Assembly: GCF_037482285.1 (NCBI RefSeq)
Contig: NZ_JBBEYB010000001.1
Location: forward strand, 456,289-520,288
Reading direction: 5' to 3'
Source of the DNA: Aquabacterium sp029268225
GTDB taxonomy: Bacteria; Pseudomonadota; Gammaproteobacteria; Burkholderiales; Burkholderiaceae_C
DNA: 64,000 nt
Below, in pieces: positions 1-9,482 of this stretch. Position numbers and translations under genes: made by a program. A model generated the notes under the pieces. The model made no database searches. It saw only the letters and a program-made list of their open reading frames with translations, and was not told where the DNA came from. Numbering within the stretch: position 1 is the stretch's first letter; every line of letters begins with the position of its first letter.

Positions 1-369
1 GACCGTGCCCAGCACCCAGGCGAGCACCTCGGCGCGGTTGTCGAACAGCACGCCCACACTGTCACCTTGACGCACACCGGCCGCCTGCAGGGCATGGGCA
101 CAGCGGTTGGCCCAAGCATTGAACTCGGCATAGGTCCAGCGTCGGTCGCCACAGACCACGGCTTGGCGCTCAGGGTGGCGGGCCGCCTGTTGGGCAAAGG
201 TCTGGCCGATGGAGCCCAGGCGGGTCGGGCGCAGGCGCAGCAGGCCGACCAGGCCCTTGAGCAGCAGGCGCAGGTCGGTGCGGACGGTGCGCCAGGCCGC
301 CGGAATCCAGTCGGTGAGTCGGACGAGTTGGGGCGCGGCGGTCGCGCGGTCGGAAGCGGGCGTGGTCAT
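1..369 (-). CDS. Long-chain acyl-CoA synthetase, N-terminal part (cut by window edge)
   Basis: The minus-strand reading frame opens with ATG at 369 (N-terminus MTTPASDRATAAPQL) and is open to base 1, giving 123 codons. It continues beyond the window. The segment with WTYAEFNAWANRCAHAL followed by GVRQGDSVGVLFDNR is the typical start of the adenylate-forming domain of fatty-acyl-CoA ligases of the FadD6/very-long-chain type. These activate fatty acids with ATP and CoA at the inner membrane. The AMP-binding signature lies outside the window, so substrate range cannot be judged. It lies upstream of nothing else here; cca ends 131 bases away and is transcribed in the same direction. An AMP-ligase of another subfamily is possible. 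Confidence 0.75.
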   Translation of the reverse strand, partial: MTTPASDRATAAPQLVRLTDWIPAAWRTVRTDLRLLLKGLVGLLRLRPTRLGSIGQTFAQQAARHPERQAVVCGDRRWTYAEFNAWANRCAHALQAAGVRQGDSVGVLFDNRAEVLAWVLGTV

Positions 370-500
370 CAGACCAGTCTAGGCGGGCCCCCGGCCTGTC
401 GCCGGGCCGCTGGGTTCCGATCCCCGCGGGCGGGGATGAAAGGGCGACAGTTGGCTTTCGTCGGGGGCGCACGCGTGCCGGCGTCGATGCCAGCGTTCGC

Positions 501-1760
501 TCACACGCCCGGTGGCGCGCTGTGGTCTGGCTGCGCCGTGTCCAACCCGGCACTCAGGGCTGCTTCCCGGGCCTCGTCAATGGCCTGTCCGATGGCAGGT
601 CCTTTCAGGCCTCGGGCCAGGGCCTCGGCCGAGACGCGGGCGGTGTCCACGGCTTGCCCCAGGGCCAGGGCTCGGTGCAGCCGTTCACCCTGCGGATAAG
701 GGTGGTCGGCATAGCCCAGTCGACCGCGGGCATCGCACTCGCAGGCCAGCAGCACCTCGATGAAGCGCTGTGGCTTGCGCCAGGCGTCGCAGCGTCCCAG
801 CAGGCGCAACACCGCGGCGGCGCCAAAGTTCCCGCTGCCGTGGATGTTGCCGTGTTCGCGCGCCACCACCTCGGCCAGCTCGCAGCAGTCGTTGGGCACG
901 CGCAGCCGTTCATTGACGTCGCGCAGCAGTTGGACGCTGCGACCTTCGTGGCCCAGGTGACGCGGCAGGATGTCAGGCGGGGTGGTGCCTTTGCCCAGAT
1001 CGTGACCCAGGCAGGCGTAACGCACGCTCAAGGGGGCTTGCAGCCTCGCCGCCATGTCCAGCACCATCATCACGTGCACGCCCGTGTCGATCTCCGGGTG
1101 GTAATCGGCACGCTGGGGCACGCCCCACAGGCGGTCCAGTTCGGGCAGCAAGCGGGCCAGCGCACCGCAATCGCGCAGCACCTCGAACATGCGAGAGGGG
1201 CGCTCCTCCATCAGGCCGCGGGCCAACTCCTGCCACACGCGCTCGGCCACCAGATGGTCCACCTCGCCGTCAGCCACCATCTGGCGCATCAGCGCCATCG
1301 TTTCGTCGGCCACGGTGAAATCGGCGAAGCGGGCGGCAAAACGCGCCAGGCGCAGGATGCGCACCGGATCCTCGGCGAACGCGGGCGACACATGGCGCAG
1401 CACGCGCGCGGTCAGGTCACGCTGACCACCGTGCGGGTCGGTGACACGGCCATCGGCGTCTTGCGCCATCGCGTTGATGGTCAGGTCGCGGCGGACGAGG
1501 TCGTCTTCGAGCGTGACGTCGGGCGAGGCATAGACCTGGAAGCCGTGGTAGCCGTGGCCATGCTTGCGCTCGGTGCGCGCCAGGGCGTATTCCTCGTGGG
1601 TGTCGGGGTGCAGAAAGACGGGGAAGTCCTTGCCCACCGGCCGATAGCCGGCTGCGGTCATGGCCTCGGGCGTGCTGCCCACCACCACCCAGTCACGGTC
1701 GCCCCCAGGGCGGCCCAGCAAGCGGTCGCGCACGGCGCCGCCAACGAGATAGATCTGCAT
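501..1760 (-). CDS. cca: Multifunctional CCA tRNA nucleotidyltransferase
   Basis: This enzyme adds or repairs the 3'-CCA of tRNA without a template. The protein is 419 residues. Its N-terminus MQIYLVGGAVRD is the class II nucleotidyltransferase signature, with metal-binding D21 and D23 in GGDRDW and the RRDLTINAMA motif near residues 90-99. A C-terminal HD phosphohydrolase domain is present (HD at about 253-254, LGHDLGKG), so this is the long bacterial form with added phosphatase/phosphodiesterase activity. The ATG at 1760 was chosen because the family begins with M-x-I-Y-L-V-G-G; an upstream in-frame start at 1787 would add nine residues of no family value. It sits downstream of rsmA on the same strand. 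Confidence 0.95.
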   Translation of the reverse strand: MQIYLVGGAVRDRLLGRPGGDRDWVVVGSTPEAMTAAGYRPVGKDFPVFLHPDTHEEYALARTERKHGHGYHGFQVYASPDVTLEDDLVRRDLTINAMAQDADGRVTDPHGGQRDLTARVLRHVSPAFAEDPVRILRLARFAARFADFTVADETMALMRQMVADGEVDHLVAERVWQELARGLMEERPSRMFEVLRDCGALARLLPELDRLWGVPQRADYHPEIDTGVHVMMVLDMAARLQAPLSVRYACLGHDLGKGTTPPDILPRHLGHEGRSVQLLRDVNERLRVPNDCCELAEVVAREHGNIHGSGNFGAAAVLRLLGRCDAWRKPQRFIEVLLACECDARGRLGYADHPYPQGERLHRALALGQAVDTARVSAEALARGLKGPAIGQAIDEAREAALSAGLDTAQPDHSAPPGV

Positions 1761-1865
1761 GGGTGGCAGTGTAGCGAGGCCGCGCACCCGAGGCGGGATG
1801 GCCTGATCAGAGACCTTGCACGAGGCTGGTGCGTTCAGCCTGGCACGGTTGATGCTGCAACGTGC

Positions 1866-2708
1866 TCAGGCCTCGGCGCTTTTCGCTTTCTTCAACGCCG
1901 CCAGGGCGAGGTAGTCGGTCACCGGCACCTCCTCTGCGCGACGTTGCAGATCGAAATCGGTCTCGATGCCGTGCTCGCTGATCCACGCGCCCAGCGTGTG
2001 GCGCAGGATCTTGCGGCGCTGCGAGAAGGCCACGGCCACCATCTTGGTGAATTCGGGCAGGTCCACCTCGGGTGGGTTCGCCAGCGGGATCATGCGCACC
2101 ACGGCCGAGTCCACCTTGGGCGGCGGGTCGAACGACCCGGGCGGCACGTCGACCACGCACTCCATCTGGTAACGCCACTGCAGCATCACGCTCAGGCGGC
2201 TGTAGTCCTTGTTCCCGGGCGTGGCCACCATGCGGTCGACCACTTCCTTTTGCAGCATGAAGTGCTGGTCCACGACCTGATCGGCCCAGGGCAGCAGGTG
2301 AAACAGGATGGGGCTGGAGATGTTGTAGGGCAGGTTGCCGATCAGGCGCAGCTTCTGGCCGGCGGCCTGGGCCAGGGCGCCGAAATCCACCTTCAGCACA
2401 TCGGATTCGATGACGTTCAGCTCGGGGCGCTTGCGCAGGCGCGCGGCCAGGTCGCGGTCAAGCTCGACCACGGTGAGCTGGCCGCTGCGTTCGACCACGG
2501 GGTTGGTCAGGGCGCCCAGGCCGGGACCGATTTCGACCAGGGCCTGGCCGGGTTGCGGCGCGATGGCGCGCACGATCTCGTCGATCACGCCATGGTCGAC
2601 GAGGAAGTTCTGGCCAAAGCGCTTGCGGGCGATGTGACCGCCCCCACCCTGCACAGCACGTTGGCCGCCGCCCGGACGGGCGGACTTGGAGCGGGTGTCA
2701 GGGCGCAT
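1866..2708 (-). CDS. rsmA: 16S rRNA (adenine1518-N6/adenine1519-N6)-dimethyltransferase
   Basis: RsmA (KsgA) dimethylates two adjacent adenines in the 3'-terminal helix of 16S rRNA late in 30S assembly. The 280-residue product has FGQNFL (31-36), the SAM-binding EIGPGLGALT (59-68), the acidic loop VELD and the catalytic NLPYN motif (125-129). The ATG at 2708 overlaps the last 11 bases of surA, suggesting translational coupling in a lptD-surA-rsmA operon. A longer reading from 2735 is possible but would lie further inside surA. About 30 residues precede the conserved FGQNFL, more than in E. coli, and they are Gly/Arg-rich and probably disordered. Confidence 0.95.
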   Translation of the reverse strand: MRPDTRSKSARPGGGQRAVQGGGGHIARKRFGQNFLVDHGVIDEIVRAIAPQPGQALVEIGPGLGALTNPVVERSGQLTVVELDRDLAARLRKRPELNVIESDVLKVDFGALAQAAGQKLRLIGNLPYNISSPILFHLLPWADQVVDQHFMLQKEVVDRMVATPGNKDYSRLSVMLQWRYQMECVVDVPPGSFDPPPKVDSAVVRMIPLANPPEVDLPEFTKMVAVAFSQRRKILRHTLGAWISEHGIETDFDLQRRAEEVPVTDYLALAALKKAKSAEA

Positions 2709-4098
2709 CGCGCATTTCCACCCAGGCGGCCGCACGCAACTCGCGGGCCCAGTCTTCGTAGGCCGACTCGAAACGGCGTTCGCGCAGCACCGAGCGGGCG
2801 GCTTCGCGCTTTTGTTCTTCGGTCAGCTTGACCTCGCGGCGCTCGATCAGCTGAATCAGGTGCACCCCGAAGCGGCTGACCACGGGTTGTGAGATCTCAC
2901 CGGCCTGCAGCGAGGTGAGGGCGCGCTCGAACTCGGGCACGAACTGGCCAGGCGAGGCCCAACCCAGTTCGCCCCCATTGGGTGCGCTGCCGTCTTGCGA
3001 GTACTGGCGTGCCATCTGCGCAAAGCTGGCACTGCCTCCGACGATGTCCTTGCGGATGGCGGCCAGGCGGGCCACCTGTTCTTGCGTGGACTCCTTGGGA
3101 TTGGCGCGCAACAGGATGTGGCGGCTGCGCTGTTGCGTGTAGCTGGCCTCGGCGCTGTTCTCACGCTCGATCAGCTTGATGATGTGAAAGCCCGCGTTGG
3201 AGCGCACCACCGGGGCCACTTCCCCCACCTTCAGATTGCGCACAGCTGCCACGAAGATGTCCGGCAGTCGGCTGACCGGCATCATGCCGAAAGCGCCACC
3301 TTGCTCCTTGGTGTAGGTGTCGGCCGAGTGCGTGCGCACCAACTGGTTGAAGTTGGCGCCACTGCGGGCTTGCTCCTGAACCTGACGGGCCTTGGCCTGC
3401 TGCGCTTCAATCTGAGCGGGCGTGGCCTGCTCGGGTACCGGGATCAGGATATGGGCCAGATTGAGGCCCGTTTCTGCCTGCGCAGCCGGGTCGGTGGCCA
3501 GGAAGGCGTCAATGTCGCTGTCGCTGATCTGGATGCGTGCGTTGACCTCGCGGTCGCGCAGGCGTTGCAGCAGGATCTGTTCACGCAGGCTGGCGCGGTA
3601 GCGGGCGTAGTCCAGACCGTCGGCTTCCATGCGGCGCTGCATTTCGCGCAGGGTCAACTTGTTCTGCGCTGCGATGTTCTCGATGGCCGCGTCCACCTCC
3701 GCATCGGCCACGCTCAGGCCCACGTTGCGAGCGTGCGAGACCTGCACCTTTTCATCGATGAGGGCATCGAGCACCTGGCGGCGCAGCTCGTCGGGAGGCG
3801 GCAGGCGGCTGCCGGCCGGGGCGGTTTCCTGGATGCGGGCCACGCGCTTGTCGACGTCGACGTGGGTGATGGGCTCCTGATCCACCACCGCCACGATGTA
3901 GTCGGCCGTGGAAGGCTTGCCGGCCAGCAGCAGGTCGGTGCTCAACTGGCGGGCACCCGGGATGCGAGGCGCCACCGAGGGAGCGTCCGGGTTGCGCAGT
4001 TGGGCCTGGACCGGGGTCAGGCTGCCAAGCAGCAGGCTGCTCACGCACAGACCCAGAACCAGGGGGCGCAGACGGGGCTTACGGGAAGGATGTGTCAT
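2698..4098 (-). CDS. surA: Periplasmic chaperone/peptidyl-prolyl isomerase SurA
   Basis: SurA escorts unfolded outer-membrane proteins, including LptD, through the periplasm. The 466-residue protein has a signal peptide at 1-32 (hydrophobic VLGLCVSSLLLG, then VQA cleavage site). After the SurA N-terminal domain come two parvulin domains; recognisable pieces are NLAHILIPVPE, GGAFGMMPVSRLPD and FHIIKLIE in the first and SRHILLRA, GGELGWASPGQFVPEF and FGVHLIQLIE in the second. The ATG at 4098 overlaps the end of lptD by 20 bases. An upstream in-frame start at 4143 would place extra residues before the signal peptide, so 4098 is preferred. Confidence 0.95.
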   Translation of the reverse strand: MTHPSRKPRLRPLVLGLCVSSLLLGSLTPVQAQLRNPDAPSVAPRIPGARQLSTDLLLAGKPSTADYIVAVVDQEPITHVDVDKRVARIQETAPAGSRLPPPDELRRQVLDALIDEKVQVSHARNVGLSVADAEVDAAIENIAAQNKLTLREMQRRMEADGLDYARYRASLREQILLQRLRDREVNARIQISDSDIDAFLATDPAAQAETGLNLAHILIPVPEQATPAQIEAQQAKARQVQEQARSGANFNQLVRTHSADTYTKEQGGAFGMMPVSRLPDIFVAAVRNLKVGEVAPVVRSNAGFHIIKLIERENSAEASYTQQRSRHILLRANPKESTQEQVARLAAIRKDIVGGSASFAQMARQYSQDGSAPNGGELGWASPGQFVPEFERALTSLQAGEISQPVVSRFGVHLIQLIERREVKLTEEQKREAARSVLRERRFESAYEDWARELRAAAWVEMRDAP

Positions 4099-6658
4099 CG
4101 TCGAGGAAAATCTGGGGGGCAAGGGCCGGTGGCTGCTGCGCATCGTCGCGCAACAGGCGGTAGCCTGGGATATTGTCCTGCAATGTGCGCAGCGGGTTGG
4201 AGCCCAGTGCCAGGCGGGACAGGCCGATCAACTCCAGCTGGAACATCAGGCGGGTGGTGGCCTCGCTCTGGCCGATGGCCACGCGCTCCATCACGAAGCG
4301 GCCAATCCAGCAGCCAGCGTCGTATTCGATGCCGGCAAGGGTGTTGGTGAAGCGCTTGTCGCGCTTGTCGTACACCACGCGGCCCACGGTGTACCAGGCG
4401 CCGCCGCACTGGCCGCCGCCGCTGAGCAACTGGCCAGGCTTGGGCACATCGGTGGAGCTGGCCTGAGCCATGACATCCTGAAGCGGGGGCTTGCGGCCTC
4501 CGAGCGGCCATTGCCAGCCCACTTCGATTTGCTCGCTCTTGTCACGGTTGTAGCGGTAGGTGGCCCCGATGGTGCGCCAGGCGCCCGGCGAGTAGCGCAC
4601 GCCCAGCGTGGCCTGTTGCATGGCCTGGTTGTCTGCGCCCAGTTGGGTGGTGCCGTCCAGGTACCAGTTCGGGATCACCGAGGTCGAGCCCAACAGCAGG
4701 GTGTCGGAGAGGCCGGCCTTGACGGGCTCGCTGTCGTAGGGGTTCAGGCGCTGGTCCGACAAGAGGTACTTCTGCACGATGCCCAGGCGCAGTGTCTCTG
4801 CCCCACGCTCGTCGAGCAGGCGTGAGGTCGCCCCCATGGTGATCTCGTTGGCGTCGGAAATGCGGTCCACGCCGGTGAAGGCGTTGTCGTTGTAGATGGC
4901 GTACTGGTTGAAGTCGCGCGGGGCGCTGTCAAACAGTGGCAGCATGCTCTGGTCGCGATAGGGCGTGCGCACATAGCGCACACGTGGTTCCAGGGTTTGC
5001 GTGAGCTGGCGCCCGAACAACTCGACCGGGCGCTCCAGCTCGGTGCGAGCGTCGACGCTGAAGGTGGGGATCGTGCGAGTGATGCTGCGTGGTGAGCCGC
5101 CTGCAGGCTGATCCAGATCGTAGCTGGTGCTGTGCAGGGCCAGGCGGGGCGTGAGCGTCAGGGGGCCCATGTCGAAGGATTGCTCCACCTGCCCGACCGC
5201 ATGCAGGCGGTTGCCCGACACTTTGTTCTCGTCAGGGTGGGTGAAACGGTTGAATTCGCCTTGCAGCTGCCAGCTGAAGCCCTGATCCACGCCACTGCGG
5301 CTGCGGATACCCACCTGAGGGGTGCGCCGGTAGGGCGCCTCAATGGCGCTGAGTGTCGGGTCGGAGTCGGGGTCCAGGTCCTGGAGGGTCTGCCAGCTCT
5401 GCACGCCGGCATACAGCGTGGTCTGGCTGTCGCCCAATCCCCAGTTGCGCTGGTTGAGCACCCGTTCGACGGTCAGGTGGCTGTCGTACAGGCGTGGGGT
5501 TTTGGCCGGCAGGGTGTGCGCGAAGTCACGCCAGTAATCATCGTCAGAGACGCGCAGCAACTGGATGTCGTAAATGGTCTGCGAGGGGGACTCCCCCATG
5601 CGCAGGCTGCCCTGGTGCTTGAAGTCAACCATACCGCGAGAGCGGCCCGCCACGCGGTCGTCCGGCAGCCCGAACAGATTGAGCGTGCCCCGGTCACGCG
5701 GGTTCAGGTAGCGGTACTCCAAGTCCAGCCCCAGCCCCCGGCGCGTGGACACCAGCGGCGCGATGGTGGCGTCTTGATCGGGGGCGATGTTCCAGTAGTA
5801 GGGCAGCGACAGTTCGAAACCGCTCTTGCTGTCGAAGTAAAAGCTCGGGGGCAAGAGCCCAGACTTGCGGGCGTCGCTCAGCGGGAAGCTCAGGTAGGGG
5901 GTGGCCAGGATGGGCACCCCCTTGAACCAGATCACCGCGTTGCGGGCGGTGCCCTCGTTGGCCTCCATGTCCATGTAAACGCTGCTGGTCTGGAGCGACC
6001 AGTCGGGTTCTCCCGGCTGGCCTTCGGCGGTGTTGGCCGGTGTGCAGCTGCTGTAGGTGGTGCGGGTGGCGCGCAGACGCTTTTCGCCCAGGAACTCGAC
6101 CAGCTCGGCACTGCCACCCGCCTGGGGGCGGGCGAACCAGAAGCGCGGACTCACGAATTCGCCTTCCAGACGGTCCAGCTGCAGCGACAGTTCGGGGCCG
6201 ATGAAAATGTTGCCCTGACGCACCACGCGCACCTTGCCCACGGCTCGGGCGGTGTTGTCACTCTGGGTGTGGGTCAGTTCGTCGGCCTGCAGGGACAGGT
6301 CCCCCTGTCGCAGGCGCACCTTGCCGGTGGCGCGGGTGCGCTCGCCAGCCTGGCCTTCCAGGTGGTCGGCCTCGAAGTACATCGGCTGCTTGCCCTGTTT
6401 GCCTCCGGTGACGATGCTGGGCAGCGAGAACGTCAGGCCGCTGGGGGCGCCACCGGTCGGTGCCGACGCAGCCTCTGTGGCCGCTGCAGCCTGTGCCAGC
6501 AGGTTGGGGGGCGTGGCGTCGACTCCCTGTGCGTGGGCCGGGGCCAGCAGGGCAAGGTGCACCAGAGCCAGTCCGGCCGCCACAGCGGTCGGGGTCCAGC
6601 GGGAGGGCAGGGCGCGGAGGCGCCGAGGGGGGCAGGCCAGGGAAGGGTTCACGGTCAC
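4079..6658 (-). CDS. lptD: LPS-assembly protein LptD
   Basis: LptD is the outer-membrane beta-barrel that inserts lipopolysaccharide into the outer leaflet together with LptE. The 859-residue product has a signal peptide ending near AHA/QG (about residue 43), an OstA-type jellyroll domain (YFEADHLEG and later) and a long C-terminal barrel. Cysteines are visible in SSCTPAN after the jellyroll and in GGQCGGAWY and AGCWIGR near the end; these fit the pattern of disulfides joining the two domains, though the pairing is not known here. Translation appears to start at GTG (6658); an in-frame TAG lies five codons upstream, which limits the choice. First gene of the lptD-surA-rsmA set, divergent from the AmgK-type gene over 116 bases. 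Confidence 0.95.
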   Translation of the reverse strand: MTVNPSLACPPRRLRALPSRWTPTAVAAGLALVHLALLAPAHAQGVDATPPNLLAQAAAATEAASAPTGGAPSGLTFSLPSIVTGGKQGKQPMYFEADHLEGQAGERTRATGKVRLRQGDLSLQADELTHTQSDNTARAVGKVRVVRQGNIFIGPELSLQLDRLEGEFVSPRFWFARPQAGGSAELVEFLGEKRLRATRTTYSSCTPANTAEGQPGEPDWSLQTSSVYMDMEANEGTARNAVIWFKGVPILATPYLSFPLSDARKSGLLPPSFYFDSKSGFELSLPYYWNIAPDQDATIAPLVSTRRGLGLDLEYRYLNPRDRGTLNLFGLPDDRVAGRSRGMVDFKHQGSLRMGESPSQTIYDIQLLRVSDDDYWRDFAHTLPAKTPRLYDSHLTVERVLNQRNWGLGDSQTTLYAGVQSWQTLQDLDPDSDPTLSAIEAPYRRTPQVGIRSRSGVDQGFSWQLQGEFNRFTHPDENKVSGNRLHAVGQVEQSFDMGPLTLTPRLALHSTSYDLDQPAGGSPRSITRTIPTFSVDARTELERPVELFGRQLTQTLEPRVRYVRTPYRDQSMLPLFDSAPRDFNQYAIYNDNAFTGVDRISDANEITMGATSRLLDERGAETLRLGIVQKYLLSDQRLNPYDSEPVKAGLSDTLLLGSTSVIPNWYLDGTTQLGADNQAMQQATLGVRYSPGAWRTIGATYRYNRDKSEQIEVGWQWPLGGRKPPLQDVMAQASSTDVPKPGQLLSGGGQCGGAWYTVGRVVYDKRDKRFTNTLAGIEYDAGCWIGRFVMERVAIGQSEATTRLMFQLELIGLSRLALGSNPLRTLQDNIPGYRLLRDDAQQPPALAPQIFLDDDTSFP

Positions 6659-6774
6659 GATGGCGCGTCGCTAAAAGGGCGGCGGCGGGGCCTGCGCGGT
6701 CGCGTGCTGGCCTTGCCTAAAATCGGTGCATTATTTCATGTCCCTTTGTTTTCTGACCGTTCTCTGAGTCCTCC

Positions 6775-7893
6775 ATGACATCTGCGTCGTCCACCCCGGC
6801 TTCGGCCCCGTCTGCTTCCGACATCCACTGGGCCGATCCGGCCCGTCAGCAGGCCTTCGGAGCCTGGCTGGCCGCACAGGCCAGCCGCCACGGCGTGCTG
6901 CCCGACAGCCTGCGTTCGGCCAGTGCCGACGCGAGCTTCCGGCGCTACTTCCGCGTGGACGCGCCCACCGCCCCACGCGGCACGCTCATCATCATGGACG
7001 CCCCGCCCGAGAAGGAAGACTGCCACCCCTTCGTCGCCGTGGCCCGCTTGCTGGAAGCCGGCGGCGTGGGCGTGCCCCACATCCTGGAATGGGACGAGGC
7101 CCAGGGCTTCATGCTGCTGTCTGACCTGGGGCAGCACACCTTCCTGGCCACGCTGGAGGCCACCGACTACGACCACGGCCCCGCCTCCCACAATCGCGCC
7201 CTGTACCTGAACGCGATCGACGAGCTGGTGCGCCTGCAGGCCGTGCCCGCCGACAGCCTGCCCCCGTATGACGACGCCCTGCTGCAGCGCGAAATGGACC
7301 TGCTGCCCGACTGGTACCTGACCCAGTTGCGTGGCCTGACGATGGACGAGGCCACGCGCGCCATGCTGGCCAAGACCTTCGCCCTCATCAAGGCCGAGGT
7401 GTTGGCCCAGCCCACCGGCTTCGTGCACCGCGACTTCCACAGCCGCAACCTGATGGCCGACCCGGCCGACCCGAAGGCGCGCTTGGGCGTGATCGACTTT
7501 CAGGATGCCGTGCGCGGCCCCTTGACCTACGACCTGGTGTCCCTGCTGCGCGACGCCTATGTCATCTGGGACGAAGACATCCAACTGGACTACGCCGTGC
7601 GCTTCTGGGAAAAGGCCCGCAAGGCTGGCCTGCCCGTGGCAGAGGACTTTGCCGATTTCTGGCGCCAGTTCGAGTGGATGGGGCTGCAGCGCCACCTCAA
7701 GGTGCTGGGCATCTTCGCCCGCCTGGCCCTGCGCGACGGCAAGCGCCAGTACCTGGACGACATCCCCCGCGTGTGGACCTATGCCCACCGGGTGGCCTCG
7801 CGCTACCAGGGGCTGGGCCCGCTCGCCCGCCTGCTGGAGCAGGCCGAAGCGGCCCACGGCGGCGTCCAGACGCAGGTCGGCTACACCTTCTGA
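6775..7893 (+). CDS. amgK: Aminoglycoside phosphotransferase-fold sugar kinase (AmgK-like)
   Basis: The 372-residue protein has the APH/choline-kinase fold. The Brenner-type catalytic motif HRDFHSRN is at 218-225 and the metal-binding DFQDA at 241-245. In Pseudomonas, AmgK phosphorylates the anomeric position of N-acetylmuramic acid and N-acetylglucosamine in a peptidoglycan recycling bypass, and its gene is divergent from lptD as here. That neighbourhood, the length and the DFxSRNLM-like motif support the assignment. The usual partner uridylyltransferase gene murU is not next to it; an RNA helicase gene follows after 68 bases. Function in cell-wall recycling is inferred from the family and context. 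Confidence 0.8.
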   Translation: MTSASSTPASAPSASDIHWADPARQQAFGAWLAAQASRHGVLPDSLRSASADASFRRYFRVDAPTAPRGTLIIMDAPPEKEDCHPFVAVARLLEAGGVGVPHILEWDEAQGFMLLSDLGQHTFLATLEATDYDHGPASHNRALYLNAIDELVRLQAVPADSLPPYDDALLQREMDLLPDWYLTQLRGLTMDEATRAMLAKTFALIKAEVLAQPTGFVHRDFHSRNLMADPADPKARLGVIDFQDAVRGPLTYDLVSLLRDAYVIWDEDIQLDYAVRFWEKARKAGLPVAEDFADFWRQFEWMGLQRHLKVLGIFARLALRDGKRQYLDDIPRVWTYAHRVASRYQGLGPLARLLEQAEAAHGGVQTQVGYTF

Positions 7894-7961
7894 GGGGTTC
7901 TGAGGGGCGTTCGCAAGAAAACTGCGCAAAAAAGCAGCAAGAAGCGGATAATCCGGCCTCG

Positions 7962-9482
7962 ATGAATGAAAACCTCTCCCAAGACGCGGCCGTGACGGCC
8001 GAGGTGACCGCCGCCCCCCAGGCCGCGCCCGAAGCCCCCGCCCGGTTCGACACGCTGCCCCTGGATCCCAAGATCCTCAGCGCCATCACCTACCCCACGA
8101 TGACGCCGATCCAGGCCAAGGCCATCCCCTTGGTCCTGGCCGGGCGCGACGTGATGGGTGCCGCCCAGACCGGCACCGGCAAGACTGCTGCCTTCTCGAT
8201 CCCGCTGCTTCAGAAGATGATGAAGCACGAGAACGCCAGCATGTCGCCGGCACGCCACCCGGTGCGCGCCATCGTGCTGGCGCCCACGCGCGAGCTGGCC
8301 ATCCAGGTGGCCGACAACGTCAAGACTTACGCCAGCAAGTGCAACCTGCGCTCGGCCGTGGTGTTTGGCGGCATGAACATGAAAGAGCAGACGGTCGAAT
8401 TGAAGGCCGGCGTCGAGGTGCTGATCGCCACCCCGGGCCGCCTGATCGACCACATCGAGGCCAAGAACTGCAACCTCTCACAGGTGGAGTACGTGGTCCT
8501 CGACGAAGCCGACCGCATGCTCGACATCGGCTTCCTGCCCGACCTGCAGCGCATCCTGAGCTATCTGCCCAAGACGCGTCAGACCCTGCTGTTCTCGGCC
8601 ACCTTCTCGCCCGAGATCAAGAAGCTGGCGCAGAGCTATCTGCAAGACCCGGTGCTGGTCGAAGTGGCTCGTCCCAACCAGACCGCCACCAACGTCGAGC
8701 AGCGCTTTTACCGCGTCGAGGACGACGATAAGCGTCACGTGATCCGCCAGATCCTGCGCGACCGCGACATCAAGCAGTCCATCGTCTTCGTCAACTCCAA
8801 GCTGGGCGCCGCCCGCCTGGCCCGCACCTTCGAGCGTGACGGCCTGCGCACGGCCGCCCTGCACGGTGACAAGTCGCAGGACGAGCGCATCAAGGCGCTG
8901 GACGCGTTCAAGCGCGGCGAGGTGGACCTGCTGGTGGCCACCGACGTGGCCGCGCGCGGCATCGACATCGCGGCCCTACCGGCGGTGTTCAACTACGACA
9001 TACCCTTCAACGCCGAAGACTACGTGCACCGCATTGGCCGCACGGGTCGTGCGGGCGCGAGCGGCTTGGCCGTGTCGCTGGTGACGGGCTCGGATGCGCG
9101 CCTGATGGGCGACATCGAGAAGCTGATCAAGAAAAAGCCCGAGGTCGAGACGTTCGAGCTGGAGCGCCGCCAGCGCAGCGACCGGGGTGAGCGTGGTGAA
9201 CGCGGCGAGCGCGAGAGCTATCGCCGGGAAGCCCGTGATTTCGGTGGCCGTGAAGACCGAGAGGAACGCCCGGTGCGCGCCGCGCCGGTGCGTCGCCCGT
9301 CCTCCGACCCCTTCTTCGACAAGCCTTACGAGCCCGATCCCTCTGCTGATCCGGCGTGGGAGAGCAAGAGCGCGGCCACGGCGCCCACGCCGTCCGCCGG
9401 CGGCTCGGGTCTGTCGCGCTTCATCAAGCCCAAGCGCAAGGTGGCGACCTTGCTGGGTGGTTCGGGGACACACCGGCGTTGA
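7962..9482 (+). CDS. rhlE: DEAD-box ATP-dependent RNA helicase, RhlE-like
   Basis: The 506-residue protein carries all core motifs of the family: Q motif near TMTPIQ (46-51), Walker A AQTGTGKT (68-75), PTREL, DEAD (181-184), SAT (212-214) and HRIGRTGR (356-363). A C-terminal tail from about 400 is highly charged, with tandem RGE repeats at about 412-420, and ends in KPKRKVATLLGG, typical of RNA-binding tails of betaproteobacterial RhlE-type helicases. Role: remodelling of RNA structure in ribosome assembly or mRNA decay. The ATG at 7962 is used because the domain begins about 30 residues later; the same frame is open further upstream, into the end of the kinase gene, only by chance. Confidence 0.9.
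   Translation: MNENLSQDAAVTAEVTAAPQAAPEAPARFDTLPLDPKILSAITYPTMTPIQAKAIPLVLAGRDVMGAAQTGTGKTAAFSIPLLQKMMKHENASMSPARHPVRAIVLAPTRELAIQVADNVKTYASKCNLRSAVVFGGMNMKEQTVELKAGVEVLIATPGRLIDHIEAKNCNLSQVEYVVLDEADRMLDIGFLPDLQRILSYLPKTRQTLLFSATFSPEIKKLAQSYLQDPVLVEVARPNQTATNVEQRFYRVEDDDKRHVIRQILRDRDIKQSIVFVNSKLGAARLARTFERDGLRTAALHGDKSQDERIKALDAFKRGEVDLLVATDVAARGIDIAALPAVFNYDIPFNAEDYVHRIGRTGRAGASGLAVSLVTGSDARLMGDIEKLIKKKPEVETFELERRQRSDRGERGERGERESYRREARDFGGREDREERPVRAAPVRRPSSDPFFDKPYEPDPSADPAWESKSAATAPTPSAGGSGLSRFIKPKRKVATLLGGSGTHRR

Noticed and set aside
522..2831. 769-codon plus-strand open frame opposite cca, rsmA and surA
   Set aside because: Antisense shadow of well-supported genes in GC-rich DNA; its translation is low-complexity His/Gln/Gly-rich with no motif.
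9195..9240. Tandem repeat in the helicase tail as a possible mobile or CRISPR-like repeat
   Set aside because: It encodes RGE repeats of the basic RNA-binding tail and stays in frame.
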